Below, piece by piece: positions 24,521-36,279 of a stretch of DNA of 64,000 nt. A program made the translations under genes and the position numbers. The notes under the pieces were generated by a model. The model saw nothing but the letters and a program-made list of their open reading frames with translations. It did not search any database and was not told where the DNA came from. Where the stretch lies: the NCBI GenBank assembly GCA_036571765.1, contig BROE01000020.1, forward strand, positions 5,601,679 to 5,665,678, given 5' to 3'. Position 1 is the stretch's first letter. The number at the start of each line of letters is the position of its first letter. This DNA is from Plecoglossus altivelis (Eukaryota; Chordata; Actinopteri; Osmeriformes; Plecoglossidae).

Positions 24521-25400
24521 AAAAAGAATGAACCAAGTGTGACAGGGGAAGACACAAGGTAAACTCACGTGCTTCACTATGGGTAACATGTCGGTGACCC
24601 AGGCCATTTATATAAAATAAGACTAAAAGGAATTAACTGACATTTACGTTTACTGTTGACATATGAGTGTAATGCAGAACACTGGTCCACTTGGAATCTC
24701 ACTTTTTTCCAAGATAATGGCAGATAATAAAAAGGTAAATAATGAATAGCTAACTATTATCTATATAACTTTCACCAAATGTGACCGATACCAATAGGTC
24801 GATGAGTAGCCTATCATCGAGCGATGTAAATGATGGCACCGATGTAGACTTAGGTGTATATTTCAGTGATTTATCAGGGCACTGATCACTAAAACAGAAG
24901 AGCTGTGGCCGCTTTAAAAAGACGAGTATTTGCATTTCACTCAGAATTAAATGAGCTGACTGATGTACCGGTTTCCAGGTTGAGGACAATGAATAAAAAA
25001 ACAACCGATGTTCTTTTCATTGGTTTCAGACACGATAAAGTTAGCAAAAGTTGCCGTGTCGGCAGGGACATTTACGTGATTTTGTTATGGAATATCATCA
25101 CTTTAAGAAAAGAAACCCCAAAATGTAGAATCCTGAGATATTAAACGCAGATAAACCCTTTGCCGGGTTCTAACGTGATGACAGGAGGGAGGCCGTATGT
25201 AAAGTAGGATCCCACCTGTTTAATGCAGATAGCTAACAAGGTTCCCATTTATAAAAGTCATCCCACAAAAAAAGTGATTGCTCACTAACAAACAAATAGA
25301 TAAAATGTTATTACTGGATGTAATCCACCTCAAACGTCATCCACATGGCATCCAATGAGATCTTTTCGACATACATGCGGCCAATCGGGTAGGAGGGATA
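24266..25400. other. Divergent intergenic region between atrip and ippk
   Basis: No recognised gene. It holds the GATA microsatellite and presumably the promoters of both flanking genes. Confidence 0.5.
24435..24520. repeat. (GATA)n microsatellite
   Basis: About 20 copies of the GATA/TAGA tetranucleotide. The left end is interrupted by three GACA variants, and the right part is a pure run. Confidence 0.97.
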
Positions 25401-25584
25401 TCCTCCAGAAAGCGGTAGTAGGCTACTAGTAACATCAGTTTGTCCGTCGGTGGGTCAGACAGTAGCTAAAATTATTGTTGTAGCTAGGCTTGCTAGCATC
25501 GGTCCTGTACTTGGGGTGTGTGGCAGTCTTGGCCTTGTAAAGTGTCGGGAGTCCATACTGAGATATAATAAGCACATTTGTGTT

Positions 25585-28500
25585 ATGGAACTGGATAAAA
25601 TGGACGAGAACGACTGGAAATACCACGGAGAGGGAAACAAAAGCCTTGTAGTTTGTCATGTTCAGGTGAGTTAGCTAGCTAGCTAGCCGGAGAGTCAGCC
25701 AGCCACCACACCAGAGCTAGAGCGAGCTAGCAGGCTTGCAGCCCTGTGCCTACTCGTACTGGTTAAATTAAGCAACTACACGTCACGTTGCCAGAACATC
25801 GACAATGTTTAATCCTAAATGACTTTTTACAACGCCGGATTATATGGTAAACGACAAGTGTCATGCTAGACAACATCATTGGCTAGATTGGAAAATGTTC
25901 GGGTGACAAGTTTCGATGTTTGATTCTTTCAATTGGCAACTTAGTTTCAGGACTATTGTGCACCGCGGGAAGCCCCTCATAGGATGAAACGAGTGTCACT
26001 TGTCAAATCTTGGTCGCTCTTTACGCTCATTCGAAAGCTTACTACTAGGTTGTCCAAATTAGCTTCCAAGCTACTTATCAATATTAGTTGTCATTGTCTT
26101 TAGACGTTGCGTGCTATTGACTTAAAAATCGTATAAACCATTCAGGGGTCTGATGTGAACAAGTGATGGCAGCAGTAGTGCCGCGTCGTCGCATCAGATA
26201 ACACAACTTACTGAACTACCCATTGCTAACATGCCCGGCGTCACTGTTGTATTGCTTGTTGTTTTGCTAGCATTCAAGAGTTCTTCGTCTACTCAAGTAT
26301 TCAGCCGAGGACTCAGAAAACCCACAACAGGTAAAGTTTCCATAAAGTCTGGATTTCAGCGTGTTCTTCCTTGATAACAGCATCACCTCATCGTCATTTC
26401 TCCCTTTGACTTCAGACAACGGAGCAGGCCTTCAGGCAAATTCAAAACATTCTTGAATACAGTAAAAATGTCATGAGTCCGTTGCTTGGAGAAAAGTTTG
26501 TCCACAAAGGGGTGAGATATTTTCTTTTAAGTGAAATGATGGGTGTGCTTTTCTCGTTTTGATATAAAAGATCGTCGTATATTTCTATGTAACACTTAAC
26601 AACAACCAAACCATTATAGACTACAATTAACTAAACATAAGGGAATTTCAAAAGCGGTTGGTGCCAGTCGACAATCAGAATAGTTGTCTAAACTATTTAT
26701 ATTTGTACAATTGTCTTCTACAGGAAGTTGTCAAACTACCACTGGACTTTGTGAGACGACTGTCTTTAAAGGTTCAACAAGAGAGACCAGGTAAACTTCG
26801 ATCTGATCAATGAGTCATTTGATATTCATACAGTTTTGTGAAAATATTAGTCAGATTGAGTAATGACTGAAGATATACCAATGTATACACGATATTCCAA
26901 TATATACAAGGCATACCAATCATTACCAAATTGAAAAAGGCATGGATGCTCATATCAGTCAAAAAACAATGACTCAAAATCACACATCAACATGTCCGGT
27001 ACTGTATTTTCTTTTCCGACAGAATCGCGCTGTGACAAAATGATGGACACCTACAGTGGCTGTGCTTTGTGCCTACCTAACCTGACCCAGCCCTCGCCCC
27101 GCTGCTGCACTGAACACACACCTTCCCTCTGCATAGAGATCAAGGTCATTTGTCAAGTCAATTCATTTACATGACACATTTAAAACCGGCCAACGCCGAC
27201 CAAAGTGCCGTACAAAAGTTCACAAACAACAACAATCAATAATAAACAACAAAAGACAAACAACATAACGCACGAGTGACCCTAAACCGACTCGAAAGCC
27301 TAAGTATGACAATCCGTCAGAAGACCGGACTTAAATGTATTGGTGCCAGGGGACGACCTGATAGACCCATTTGAATTGAATACAAACATCCATTGTTGTC
27401 ATTGAGCATGTAACAGATCTAAACCCAAGACTAGACAAAAACGATCCTCAATGGATTCCTATCTACTACAACACTTCTCGTTGTGTCCGAGGCACACAGT
27501 TTAGGAGCTAAACTTTGAAGAATTTAGCGAGACATTCGATTGCTTCGTCCTCTCCGTGCATTCATGTAGGCTGCAACTTAGTTAGACCTTGGTCGTTATT
27601 GGCTAGATTCTTAAACACAAACGTGGCCTCAGTACCAGAGAGGGAGGGGGGGGGCAGGGTTGGGCTGTGGGGAGGGGAGGGGGCAGGGTTGGGCTGTGGG
27701 AGCCGGTAGGTTGGGTTCTGTTAAGTGATGCAGCTCAGACACAGGAGAGGCATGAGTCAGCGTTTTGAAAAGAGACGTTTGTTCAAATGGAGTTACTCAG
27801 TCAACAGCTATTTGAATATGTTGTGGTCAGGCAGAAACTTACTTCTTTCTCTTCCCTCTCTTCTGGCAGCCAAAGTGTGGATTTCTACCTTTCTCCAGAC
27901 ATGTAACAAAAGACATTAAAAGTAAGGTGTGCAGATTCTGCATGCATCAACATTTTAAGGTAAGCACAATTCAGCAAAGGATACGATTGAATTGATTTAT
28001 GTTTTTGTACATGTGTTCCATTCCAAAGCAACTCTTTGCTGTTACAGCTGTGCTCATGATTCACCATTTCATTTGAGTTCTTGGGGTGGGGTGTTTCCTA
28101 GTCAGATGACAGAACTTGTATCGGTTCATAGTGTTTCCTAGTCAGATGACAGAACTCTGCTTGTATCGGTTCTTAGTGTTTCTTAGTCAGATGACAGAAC
28201 TTGTATTGGACCTTAGTGTTTCCTTGTCAGATGACAGAACTTGTCCTGGTTCTGAGTGTGGTGGGCAAGCTCTGTCCTCTGGTGGTCACACTAGATAATG
28301 CTGACCAGAGTGCAACAAGCACAACAATGATCCTCTGTTTCCATCCACATCACTGAGCCCCACAGTACAGCCCACTGCTGTAGAGAAGGGAGAACTCCCT
28401 TACAAGCAGGTTTAACTGTCAGATGGCTGCCTTGCTTACCCATGACTGACCAATCCTGTCATCTTCATCACTAGCTGGCCAATGGGAAGTGGAAACGTCA

Positions 28501-31500
28501 GAGTCGCTACTGTCCCCTGGATCTGTTCTCAGGGTGAGTGTGGTTTAGTCTGAGGGTGTCTTGGGTTCATTCAATAGGCCATTCTCTCAGCGAGCAACAA
28601 CCGATAGTTTCATGGTTTGGTTGTATTGCTTGGAAGTATTGAAAAGCTGTTTGTTTTTATTTGTCTATAGGAACAAACAGAGAATGTATGTTGCCCTGAA
28701 ACACTTGATTGAAGAACCCCAGAATAACTTCAAGATCTTCAAGGTATGTAGCGCTGCTGTCTGTACAAGTACATCATGTAACAGGTGGACTCTTCATTTT
28801 TTTTGTCTCTTCTCTTTTTCCGACGCAATCGAACGTTCCCCGTCCTCCGTCGGCTCACTAAGGGAGGGGAGTTGATATACAGCTGCAAGGACGACGCGGA
28901 CGTTTGCGAGGACCTGAACGAGCTGATCCAGCACCTGCGGCCCTACTTTCTGCACGGCGGGGGGAGCCTGATCAACGGCCACCAGTCCAACAAGGCCGTG
29001 CTGAACGAGCTGATCCAGGTGATCATCAGCGCCCTGCTCAGCAGCTGGGAGACGGGGCGCTCCGAGGAGTTCAGGAAGCTCCACCTGCCCGAGGGCAGGG
29101 CCACGTGTGAAGCCAGCCTGCTGCACAGGGAACTGCTACGGAACGGTGAGAGTCCACCACGCAGCTACTCCACACAGTCACGCAGCCTCACCACACAGTC
29201 ACGCAGCCTCACCACACAGTCACGCAGCCTCACCACACAGTCACGCAGCCTCACCACACAGCCACGCAGCCTCACCACCCAGCCACGCAGCCTCACCACC
29301 CAGCCACGCAGCCTCACCACACAGTCACGCAGCCTCACCACACAGTCACGCAGCCTCACCACACAGTCACGCAGCCTCACCACACAGTCACGCAGCCTCA
29401 CCACACAGTCACGCAGCCTCACCACACAGCCATGCCAGCCATGCCACGCAGAACCTCACCCACCCAGCACGCAGCCTCATCCACCCAGCCACGCGAGCCT
29501 CACCACCCAGCCTACCGCGCCTCACCACCCTAAGCCACGCAGCCTCCCCACCCAGCCACGCAGCCTCACCACCCAGCCACGCAGCCTCACCACCCAGCCA
29601 CGCAGCCTCACCACCCAGCCACGTAGCCACACCACGCAGCCACGCCACACAGGCACACACCACCCAGCCATGCAGCCCCACCATGCAGGCACACCACCCA
29701 GCCACGCAGCCCCACCACGCAGGCACACCACCCAGCCACGCAGCCCCGCCACGCAGGCACACCACCCAGCCAATCAGCCTCGCCACGCAGCCTCACCACC
29801 CAGCCACGCAGCCTCACCACCCAGCCACGCAGCCCCACCACACAGCCTCACAGCCCCACCACACAGCCCAGCCATGCAGCCCACCACCAGCCACGCAGCC
29901 ACACACCCAGCCCACGCAGCCACACCACCCAGCCACGCAGCCTCACCACGCAGCCTCACCACACAGCCACGCAGCCTCACCACACAGCCCCACCACACAG
30001 CCCCACCACACAGCCACACAGCCCCACCACGCAGCCACACCACGCAGCCACACAGCCCCACCACGCAGCCACACCACCCAGCCACGCAGCCACACCACCC
30101 AGCCACGCAGCCACACCACCCAGCCACGCAGCCACACCACCCAGCCACGCAGCCCCACCACGCAGGCACACCACCCAGCCAATCAGCCTCGCCACGCAGC
30201 CTCACCACCCAGCCACGCAGCCACACCACACAGCCACGCAGCCTCACCACACAGCCACGCAGCCTCACCACACAGCCACGCAGCCTCACCACACAGCCAC
30301 GCAGCCTCACCACACAGCCACGCAGCCCCACCACACAGCCCCACCACACAGCCCCACCCCACCACGCAGCCACTCCACACAGCCTCACAGCCCCACCACA
30401 CAGCCTCACAGCCCCACAGCCTCACAGCCCCACCACATAGTTGCGCAATGCTGCTGTCCTGTGACATCTGCTGGAGGTCGGAAACGATATTCTGAAGATT
30501 CATTTGTAAATCAAACATGTTGGTTTCCCACCCTTGAATGTGCGTTTTGATCTCCTAATGTCTTCCTGTTTGGGGCTCAGGAAACCACTGCTTACCCAAA
30601 GACTGTATCCTGGCCAAAATCCTTCAAACGCAAATGTTGGACAACTTAGACATTGAGGGCCTTCATCCCTTATTCAAAAGGGTGGAGCAGCACCTGCAAG
30701 AGTTCCCCAAAGAAAGGTACACAGGAAATTGTAGTTGTTATTGATTTGCCAAGTAAGAAATGGAATGAGTTTGAATGTACGTGGAAGCATACATCTTTAC
30801 TGTGGTAATCCATCCAGTACACCACTAGAGGGTGTTTCTGGACTGTCAAACCGTCCTTGAACATCCGCCAGAATCTCAACCATTTGTCTCATTCCTTCTA
30901 GAAGCAGACTACAGATTGACGGGCCCTACAATGAGAGTTTCTTAGAGAAAGTGCAGAGTTGTCCGTCAGAAGATGATGGCTCCATAGAATATGCTGTCAG
31001 CAAGGTGAGATGCCTGTATGTCGATGAAGTGTGAGACACATTCAGGAAAATGCTTCTCATTCCAGATGATGGCATGATGTCATTGTGTGTGTATATATAT
31101 ATATATTTTTTTAAAGCAAGTTTGAGCCTTGCGTCTTTCCGTCTGGGCCTGAGAACCGTCTCCGACAGCACATGTATGAGGCTTTGTTGTTGTTCTGTTC
31201 TGCTCGTCAGGTTCACCAGTACCGAGTTGCCATGACAGCCAAGGACTGCTCCATCATGATCACCCTGGCGCCATGCAGCGAGGATGACGATGGGTGAGTC
31301 ATTGGAGGATCTTATTTGACTTGTTCCACAGAGACCTGTGTACACTTAAGTCACGCGATTTACCCTGAACTAACAGCACATCGTCCAGCCTCTATAGACA
31401 TAGTTATTCAACTAAAGTATGGTAGACAATGCTGTCTGCATGTACTCATGTATGTTAGACAAATCGTTACTTAGACCAATAATATTTGAATGGTGAAACT

Positions 31501-31753
31501 CATGAGCATTTCTTCCTCCAGGTTGGAGCCGGACTTGGAGATTCACCCTACAAAGCCCAGGTTTACATACTCTGTATCCATCCTGGATCTGGATCCTAAA
31601 CCCTACGACAACATACCCCATCAGTACAAGCTTGACTCCAAAATAGTCAACTACTACCTGAGGAGCACCCTGGCCAAACAAGACCTGCCAGCCCAGAACC
31701 TGTACCTTGGCCTGGACAGAGAAGACTGCACGCTGGTGTTCCACCCCGTATGA
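25585..31753 (+). CDS. ippk: Inositol-pentakisphosphate 2-kinase
   Basis: ATP-dependent kinase that makes inositol hexakisphosphate (phytate) from Ins(1,3,4,5,6)P5; InsP6 supports mRNA export and other nuclear processes. Thirteen exons: 25585-25665, 26271-26330, 26416-26511, 26724-26790, 27023-27144, 27870-27959, 28475-28533, 28671-28743, 28863-29145, 30581-30716, 30902-31004, 31211-31293, 31522-31753; 494 aa, against 491 in human. Landmarks in order: N-terminal YHGEGNKSLVV (glycine-rich nucleotide loop), RVLRLLK, CIEIKPKCGFLPFS, CRFCMHQHFK, the exon 11-12 region VAMTAKDCSIMI, and C-terminal DLDPKPYDNIPHQYKLDSK. The start is the ATG matching the family's MDEN-W-YHGEG lead. An in-frame ATG at 25450 would add 45 residues and is less likely. 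Intron 9 is almost filled by a minisatellite open in this frame. Exon 9 differs most from the mammalian protein. Confidence 0.97.
27150..27262. repeat. Probable dispersed repeat fragment in ippk intron 5
   Basis: The segment with GACCAAAGTGCCGTACAAAAG followed by an AAC/AATAA-rich tail looks like the tail of a dispersed fish repeat. The family is not identified from sequence alone. Confidence 0.35.
27641..27701 (+). repeat. Duplicated G-rich segment in ippk intron 5
   Basis: Two adjacent copies end in GGGCAGGGTTGGGCTGTGGG. Runs of three or more G occur many times, so the + strand (the transcript strand) could form G-quadruplexes. Confidence 0.8.
28091..28255. repeat. 40-45 bp minisatellite in ippk intron 6
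   Basis: Four copies start at 28091, 28131, 28176 and 28216. Each contains GTCAGATGACAGAACT and a GTGTTTCC lead. The second carries a 5 bp insertion. Confidence 0.9.
29158..30438 (+). repeat. 1.28 kb minisatellite filling ippk intron 9
   Basis: A tandem array with a 21 bp unit on the left (CACGCAGCCTCACCACACAGT) that shades into 18-21 bp C/A-rich variants on the right. The + strand is nearly G-free apart from CGCAGCC. Because many units are multiples of three, long open frames run through it on both strands. It is bounded by the exon 9 donor (29145) and, 140 bp later, exon 10 (30581). It is repeat DNA, not a separate gene. Confidence 0.95.
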
Positions 31754-32069
31754 GACCACTCCACGGCCGGAAGGGTTTACGTCCTCTAAAGTCCATCTCC
31801 GTTCCTTCTCCTCCCAAGTAACCACGCAGAGATCTCCCTCCCTTGCATTCATGCGAACATGAACAACGTAATCCATTCAAAGATATTGCAATTTACCTCC
31901 CAAGCAGATGGATTGACAAAGAAGGAACATGCCTGACCACTCCCTTGCCTTCTGTGAGAACGCTGCTATTCATTTGAGCATAGAGGTCAAGAACATGCAA
32001 ATATTCCAACCGAAACATATCCTCCTCTCTTCTTTGTCGTTTTCCCTCTTTAAATGATATACGCCATAT

Positions 32070-32075
32070 TTTATT
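32070..32075 (-). terminator. Candidate AATAAA after the unidentified minus-strand gene
   Basis: TTTATT on + reads AATAAA on -, 57 bp past the stop codon at 32132-32134 of the frame-broken gene. This supports a real 3' end there. Confidence 0.5.
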
Positions 32076-32131
32076 TACTAAACTGAATGTAGGTGGGTTA
32101 TGCGGTAAGGGTGGGTTGTTGAGGTGTAATC

Positions 32132-32588
32132 TTATTGTGGCACATATGAGGTCCTGTCTCCAATCATCCTCTTTTTCACCCAAGTGGCCAGATCCTCCTC
32201 CTCCATGTTCATGTACAGCAGGACGCTGGGAGGAGAGTTTCTGGAGATCTGGGACGTTATGGTCCCGTCTCCCAACTTGTTGCAATCACGACCATAGTGT
32301 TTCCGCTTGCCCAACAGCGTCTGCGTCTCGACCCAGACGGCGTTGAGCCGGTGATTCAGGAGCAGGCCTTCTTCTCCCCCCTGGGTCTCCTGACGCACAT
32401 GAGGGACGCCCAGGGTGCTGAAGGGTGGAGAGGACCTCTGCTCTGCTCTGCCATACCGCCAATGAGGTGTATTCAATGTGCCAAAAGCGGCTGGTGGACT
32501 GCTTTAGCACATTCTCCTGCACGTTGAGTGGTGTGGTGCTATACGTACGGGCGAGGGGCTGTAAGGACGTAGCCCCCCGAACGGCCAT
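32132..32588 (-). pseudogene. Unidentified coding stretch with a broken frame
   Basis: Two coding-like frames follow one another on -. The first opens at ATG 32586-32588 (MAVRGATSLQPLARTYS..., then ENVLKQSTSRFWHIEYT). After about 32450 the coding character passes to another frame (VPHVRQETQGGEEG... then SVLLYMNMEEEDLATWVKK) and ends at the stop 32132. Both parts use G/C-ending codons as genes do here. The switch falls at a short repeat (three AGAGC-like 5 bp units, around 32440-32455); one more unit would join the frames. A poly(A) signal follows the stop. I do not recognise the protein. It may be a recently broken gene, a gene with a real length polymorphism or assembly error, or an internal exon set of a larger gene. 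It sits between the 3' ends of ippk (+) and cenpp (-). Confidence 0.5.
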
Positions 32589-32876
32589 CTTGAGGAAATG
32601 TGTTCAGACTTGCAGGCTAAGTATTCCCGTGTCCTGTTTCAGTACAGGGGGATCCCTCTGTAGTAAGGCCTCAGGCGGGCAGAGGACAGAGGTGTAATGT
32701 GCCATACTATTATGGTCTGCTAACTACGTAGTGAAGCTGACAGAACAAAAACCACTTATCTTAACACTCATATCACAGGCACTGTGATACCTCAGAAGCA
32801 TAATACACTTGTACATAAAAGAATATTTGAAAAATACAAATTGGACATTGCTGTCTAGCCTTTCGTATTTAAATTA

Positions 32877-32882
32877 TTTATT
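32877..32882 (-). terminator. cenpp polyadenylation signal AATAAA
   Basis: TTTATT on + reads AATAAA on -, about 175 bp past the cenpp stop codon. Confidence 0.65.
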
Positions 32883-33056
32883 TTTTTAGATCTTGACTAA
32901 TGACATTGTATGTAAACATTATATAAACAAATATAAATGTGATTATAGAAGATGTACAAATGGCATTGACATTTTTAAATGGGTGATTGTAAAGAGCTTT
33001 ATACTTAATAAAATAATGACAAAAGTAAACGAGTCGGACATTTTCTTCGGAGCCGA

Positions 33057-33582
33057 TCAAACGCTGAGCAGGGTTTTGATGATGCTGTCGATGGAAACCT
33101 CCACTCCAACAACCCGCAGCAGACTTTGGAACATGTCTGGAGCTTTCTCAATCAGATCGCTGGTATCCATCCGACAGGCTGAAGTTCAGAATTGATTCAA
33201 AAATCATCGTTATTCGTTGGGTTAGACTGGCTAGCTGGTAGATGACCGCACCGTGTTAAAGGCGCAACTTACCCTCTTTAGACAGTTTAGTCAGCAGTTC
33301 TATGTTGGCGGTCACCTCTCCCTCCATGGTTACCTCAATGTTCCAGTGGATCATGACAGCACACCTGTGTGAGACCAGCATGTGAGACCACTGCTCTAGA
33401 GAGACTTCTACAGTCACTCCTCTGCCTCCAGTTCAGCGCCAAAACAAATGGACGTATACATGCTGTTCTCATCAGTTGAACTGCAGCTCAGCTGGACTTT
33501 ACCCTGGGAGTTGAGGATTCTGGATCAACATCACCTCTGACTGCAGGCCACCAGGGAGACTGACCACATCCGAATACTTGGC
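33057..33582 (-). CDS. cenpp: cenpp exons 6-8 (C-terminal cluster)
   Basis: Listed separately because it is 24.8 kb from the rest of the gene. Exon 6 (33503-33582) begins AKYSDVVSLPGG. Exon 7 (33273-33364) encodes the strand pair around IHWNIEV. Exon 8 (33057-33178) ends IIKTLLSV and stop. Exon 5 at 58453-58357 ends in phase 0 and exon 6 begins in phase 0, so they join cleanly. Confidence 0.93.
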
Positions 33583-36232
33583 CTGAAAAGAAACAAGGGG
33601 CTCAGAATTAGAGGTCAACCAGACTTAGGAACTGGCCGATGTCCTGACAAGTTGATACACCGGAGCTTTTTTTTTGTTGTGGAAATGGTTTATTTACCCA
33701 AGGGTGTTTACAACGTACCAAATAAAGCCAATGTGACCAACCGCTAGTTACGTAGATCAGAAAAAATGACCATGTTCCAAGTCTCAGCTGCGTTTTCCAA
33801 ATGCGTCTCTATTAGAATGATTCCAGACAGTGCCACTTGGCCATTAGTCCCTCTATACTTCGATCGTCTAGTCACGCAGAGAGGGTGGTTACACCTCATG
33901 GTCGAACGCTCCTCAGCATTGTTATTAAGGAGCCACGTGTTTACACTGTCTGAGTCCGGCCCGTTTGTTTGCGGTGGTGTAACCTTGTTACGTAACATCA
34001 ATACTCTTGATGTATGAAAAGGAGCAGGAGGACAATGAGCCTGGAGGGGTGAGTGACTGAGTGTGGCAGGCAGGCAGGCAGAGGAATAGGGAGCTCAACA
34101 CAAGCAGCTGTGCATTCCAGCAGGCCAAGTCACAGGCACACCCTTCACATGACAACCAGCGTGTCACAGCGCCCACACGCACACACGGAGCATGAGGGAC
34201 CGCTGGGACAGGCTTGAAAAGGTTTCATCTACAAAGAACAGGTTTTGTTGGGGCCGTTTTTCCGGTCACGGTTACCTTTGGCACATTCAGAGTGCGTGTT
34301 TGTAACAGCAGTGGTGCAAGAAACAAAAGAATAGGTTACGTAAACATGACCGGTCATTTTTCTCTTGTTTTTAAACTTTTAACATCGATAAGTACTAGAA
34401 TGGAACAGTTTACAGGATGTAAAAGCCTTTTGCTTTCCAGTATAAACTTCATTTAGTAGCAAAATAAAGTCATAAAATTAAAGAGGAACGATAGTTCTTC
34501 TCTATTGTCAGGGCATTTCATCTTTCGGAAATGATTCACATAACAGTGATACAACCAGAGAACTAGGCTGATTTTCCATGATATTTCACCACCATAATAT
34601 TCCACCACTCCCCCAAAAAAATAATGGAAAAAAAGAAAAGAAAAAAAAGGTTTACAGACTATTACCCCGGTAGCGCCCTCCCTGCATGAGAATACACGAA
34701 GCTCATTGGGCGACGGGTTCCTCGACTAACACAGTAGCCTCGGCACCTGGGGCGTGTCTAGCACAGTACAACACAGCCCAGCAAAGTGCTGCTGAAGAAG
34801 ACCCAGCGCGATCAGGACCAAGGTAACCCCCCCCCCTCTCCCTCTGACCAGGTCCTGTCAGTGGGCTTCCTGCAGAGTCCTGGCAGGTCACAGGAGCTGC
34901 GGTCCATGTAATCCAGGTAATGACAAACCAGACTGCCACCTCAATCTGCTGAGTAAACAGCTACGCACTCCCACTGGCCAGTCATTAGAGTCGAGAAATC
35001 ACCCACTTCTCCCTACTCTACCTTTCCCAGAAGAACCACATGTAAGTGACCCTCTCAGAAGCTGCAGTAAAGTGCGTAACTTCAGACAGTTTTTCCCCCC
35101 AGGCAGGTCTTGGCTTCCCCCGTGCAGCCGAACGGTCTTGTCTGTTTAAAACATCTATCTGTTCAGCAGCCGGGGCAGTCGCACTCAGTCTTAGAGCTGC
35201 TGGCTCTGTCCAGAGAGTTTAGGGAAAGAGTGGAAATATTTTGGCCTTGCAAATCGCCTGCAAACCACCGGTAATGTACAGAGTCCTTCTGCTCATTCTG
35301 TTTATCCTGTTACTTGGTTACGGTAGCAAATTCCTTAAACATCTAATAAGCTTGTTGTGGATGTTGTCAGTGTGTCCTTGTGCAAAGGCTCTGCATGCTA
35401 TCCCGCCTGTCTTGGACCAGAACCATCACTTTCTACTGTACTGTTTTAAAGCCCGTGCTAACTGCTGTGCTAACCGCTACTTAATCTTGACTGATGATTA
35501 TAACACTTTTCCGGAGGGTGCTGAAACAGTACGTCTTTGCGTGACCAAAACATTAGGTCCCGCACATGAGCATTAGAGCTTCCGAAGTCACGAATAAAAA
35601 AACAAACTCCGAGTCTCCTTCTGTCCTGCGGGGGATATCTTCAAGCTGCTCTTTCCTTGTTTCCTTCAGCGCCTCCGTTTGAGCCTAGTCACCCTAAGAA
35701 CCCCCTTGATCGAAATGCTTTCCGTTCCTCCCCCCCCCTCCCCTCCCCTCCCTCTCTTCTCCCCCTTCCCCTCCGCTGTGGATGTTTTTCTTCTCTTCTT
35801 TTCCCCAAACGTTCCAGAACCGATTTATGACAGACCACATAGCTCCGAGACTGGAGCAGTGCTCAGTGGGGATTACACTGTGGAGTCGTCCTCCACCGTG
35901 TTTACACTTCCTTTATCATGCACGTCTGGACAGCCGACTATTAGTGGGACTTGGGCATTAGATAAACCTGCTTGTGCTAGGTCATCTGGAGGTGGATTTC
36001 CGTCTCGAAATGGCCAAGATATTCCCTGTTACCATATGTTCTTTACTGCTGCGTGTGGTTGCTTGCAGTGATTCTATCTTTGTTATCTAACATCTATAAC
36101 AGGGCTTGCTGCCTTCAAGCACATTTTAGGTTAGTCTCAGACTTCTTAATGAGGTGGCTTACAGCTGACAGTGGAGAGGTGGACTTAAGTGTCTGGGTCT
36201 CCCTGCTTTCTTAAGCAGCTCACGCACTCACA

Positions 36233-36279
<47 letters not shown>

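Noticed and set aside
24284..24607. Frame of 107 aa on - containing (SIYL)n
   Set aside because: It is the translation of the GATA microsatellite.
25450..25584. Longer N-terminus for ippk from an upstream in-frame ATG
   Set aside because: It would add 45 residues not seen in the family. The ATG at 25585 gives the conserved M-x4-MDEN-W-YHGEG start.
28091..28255. Possible CRISPR-like repeat array
   Set aside because: Repeats are adjacent, imperfect and without unique spacers, and they lie in an intron of a vertebrate gene. It is a minisatellite.
28785..30495. Long open frames of 551 and 462 aa on + and several on -
   Set aside because: They arise from the 21 bp-type minisatellite in ippk intron 9. 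Only 28863-29145 is real coding sequence. The rest is low-complexity repeat with no family features.
34703..34939. Possible short secreted protein on -
   Set aside because: Signal-like hydrophobic start but no downstream cysteine or domain pattern, and no supporting splice or poly(A) signals.
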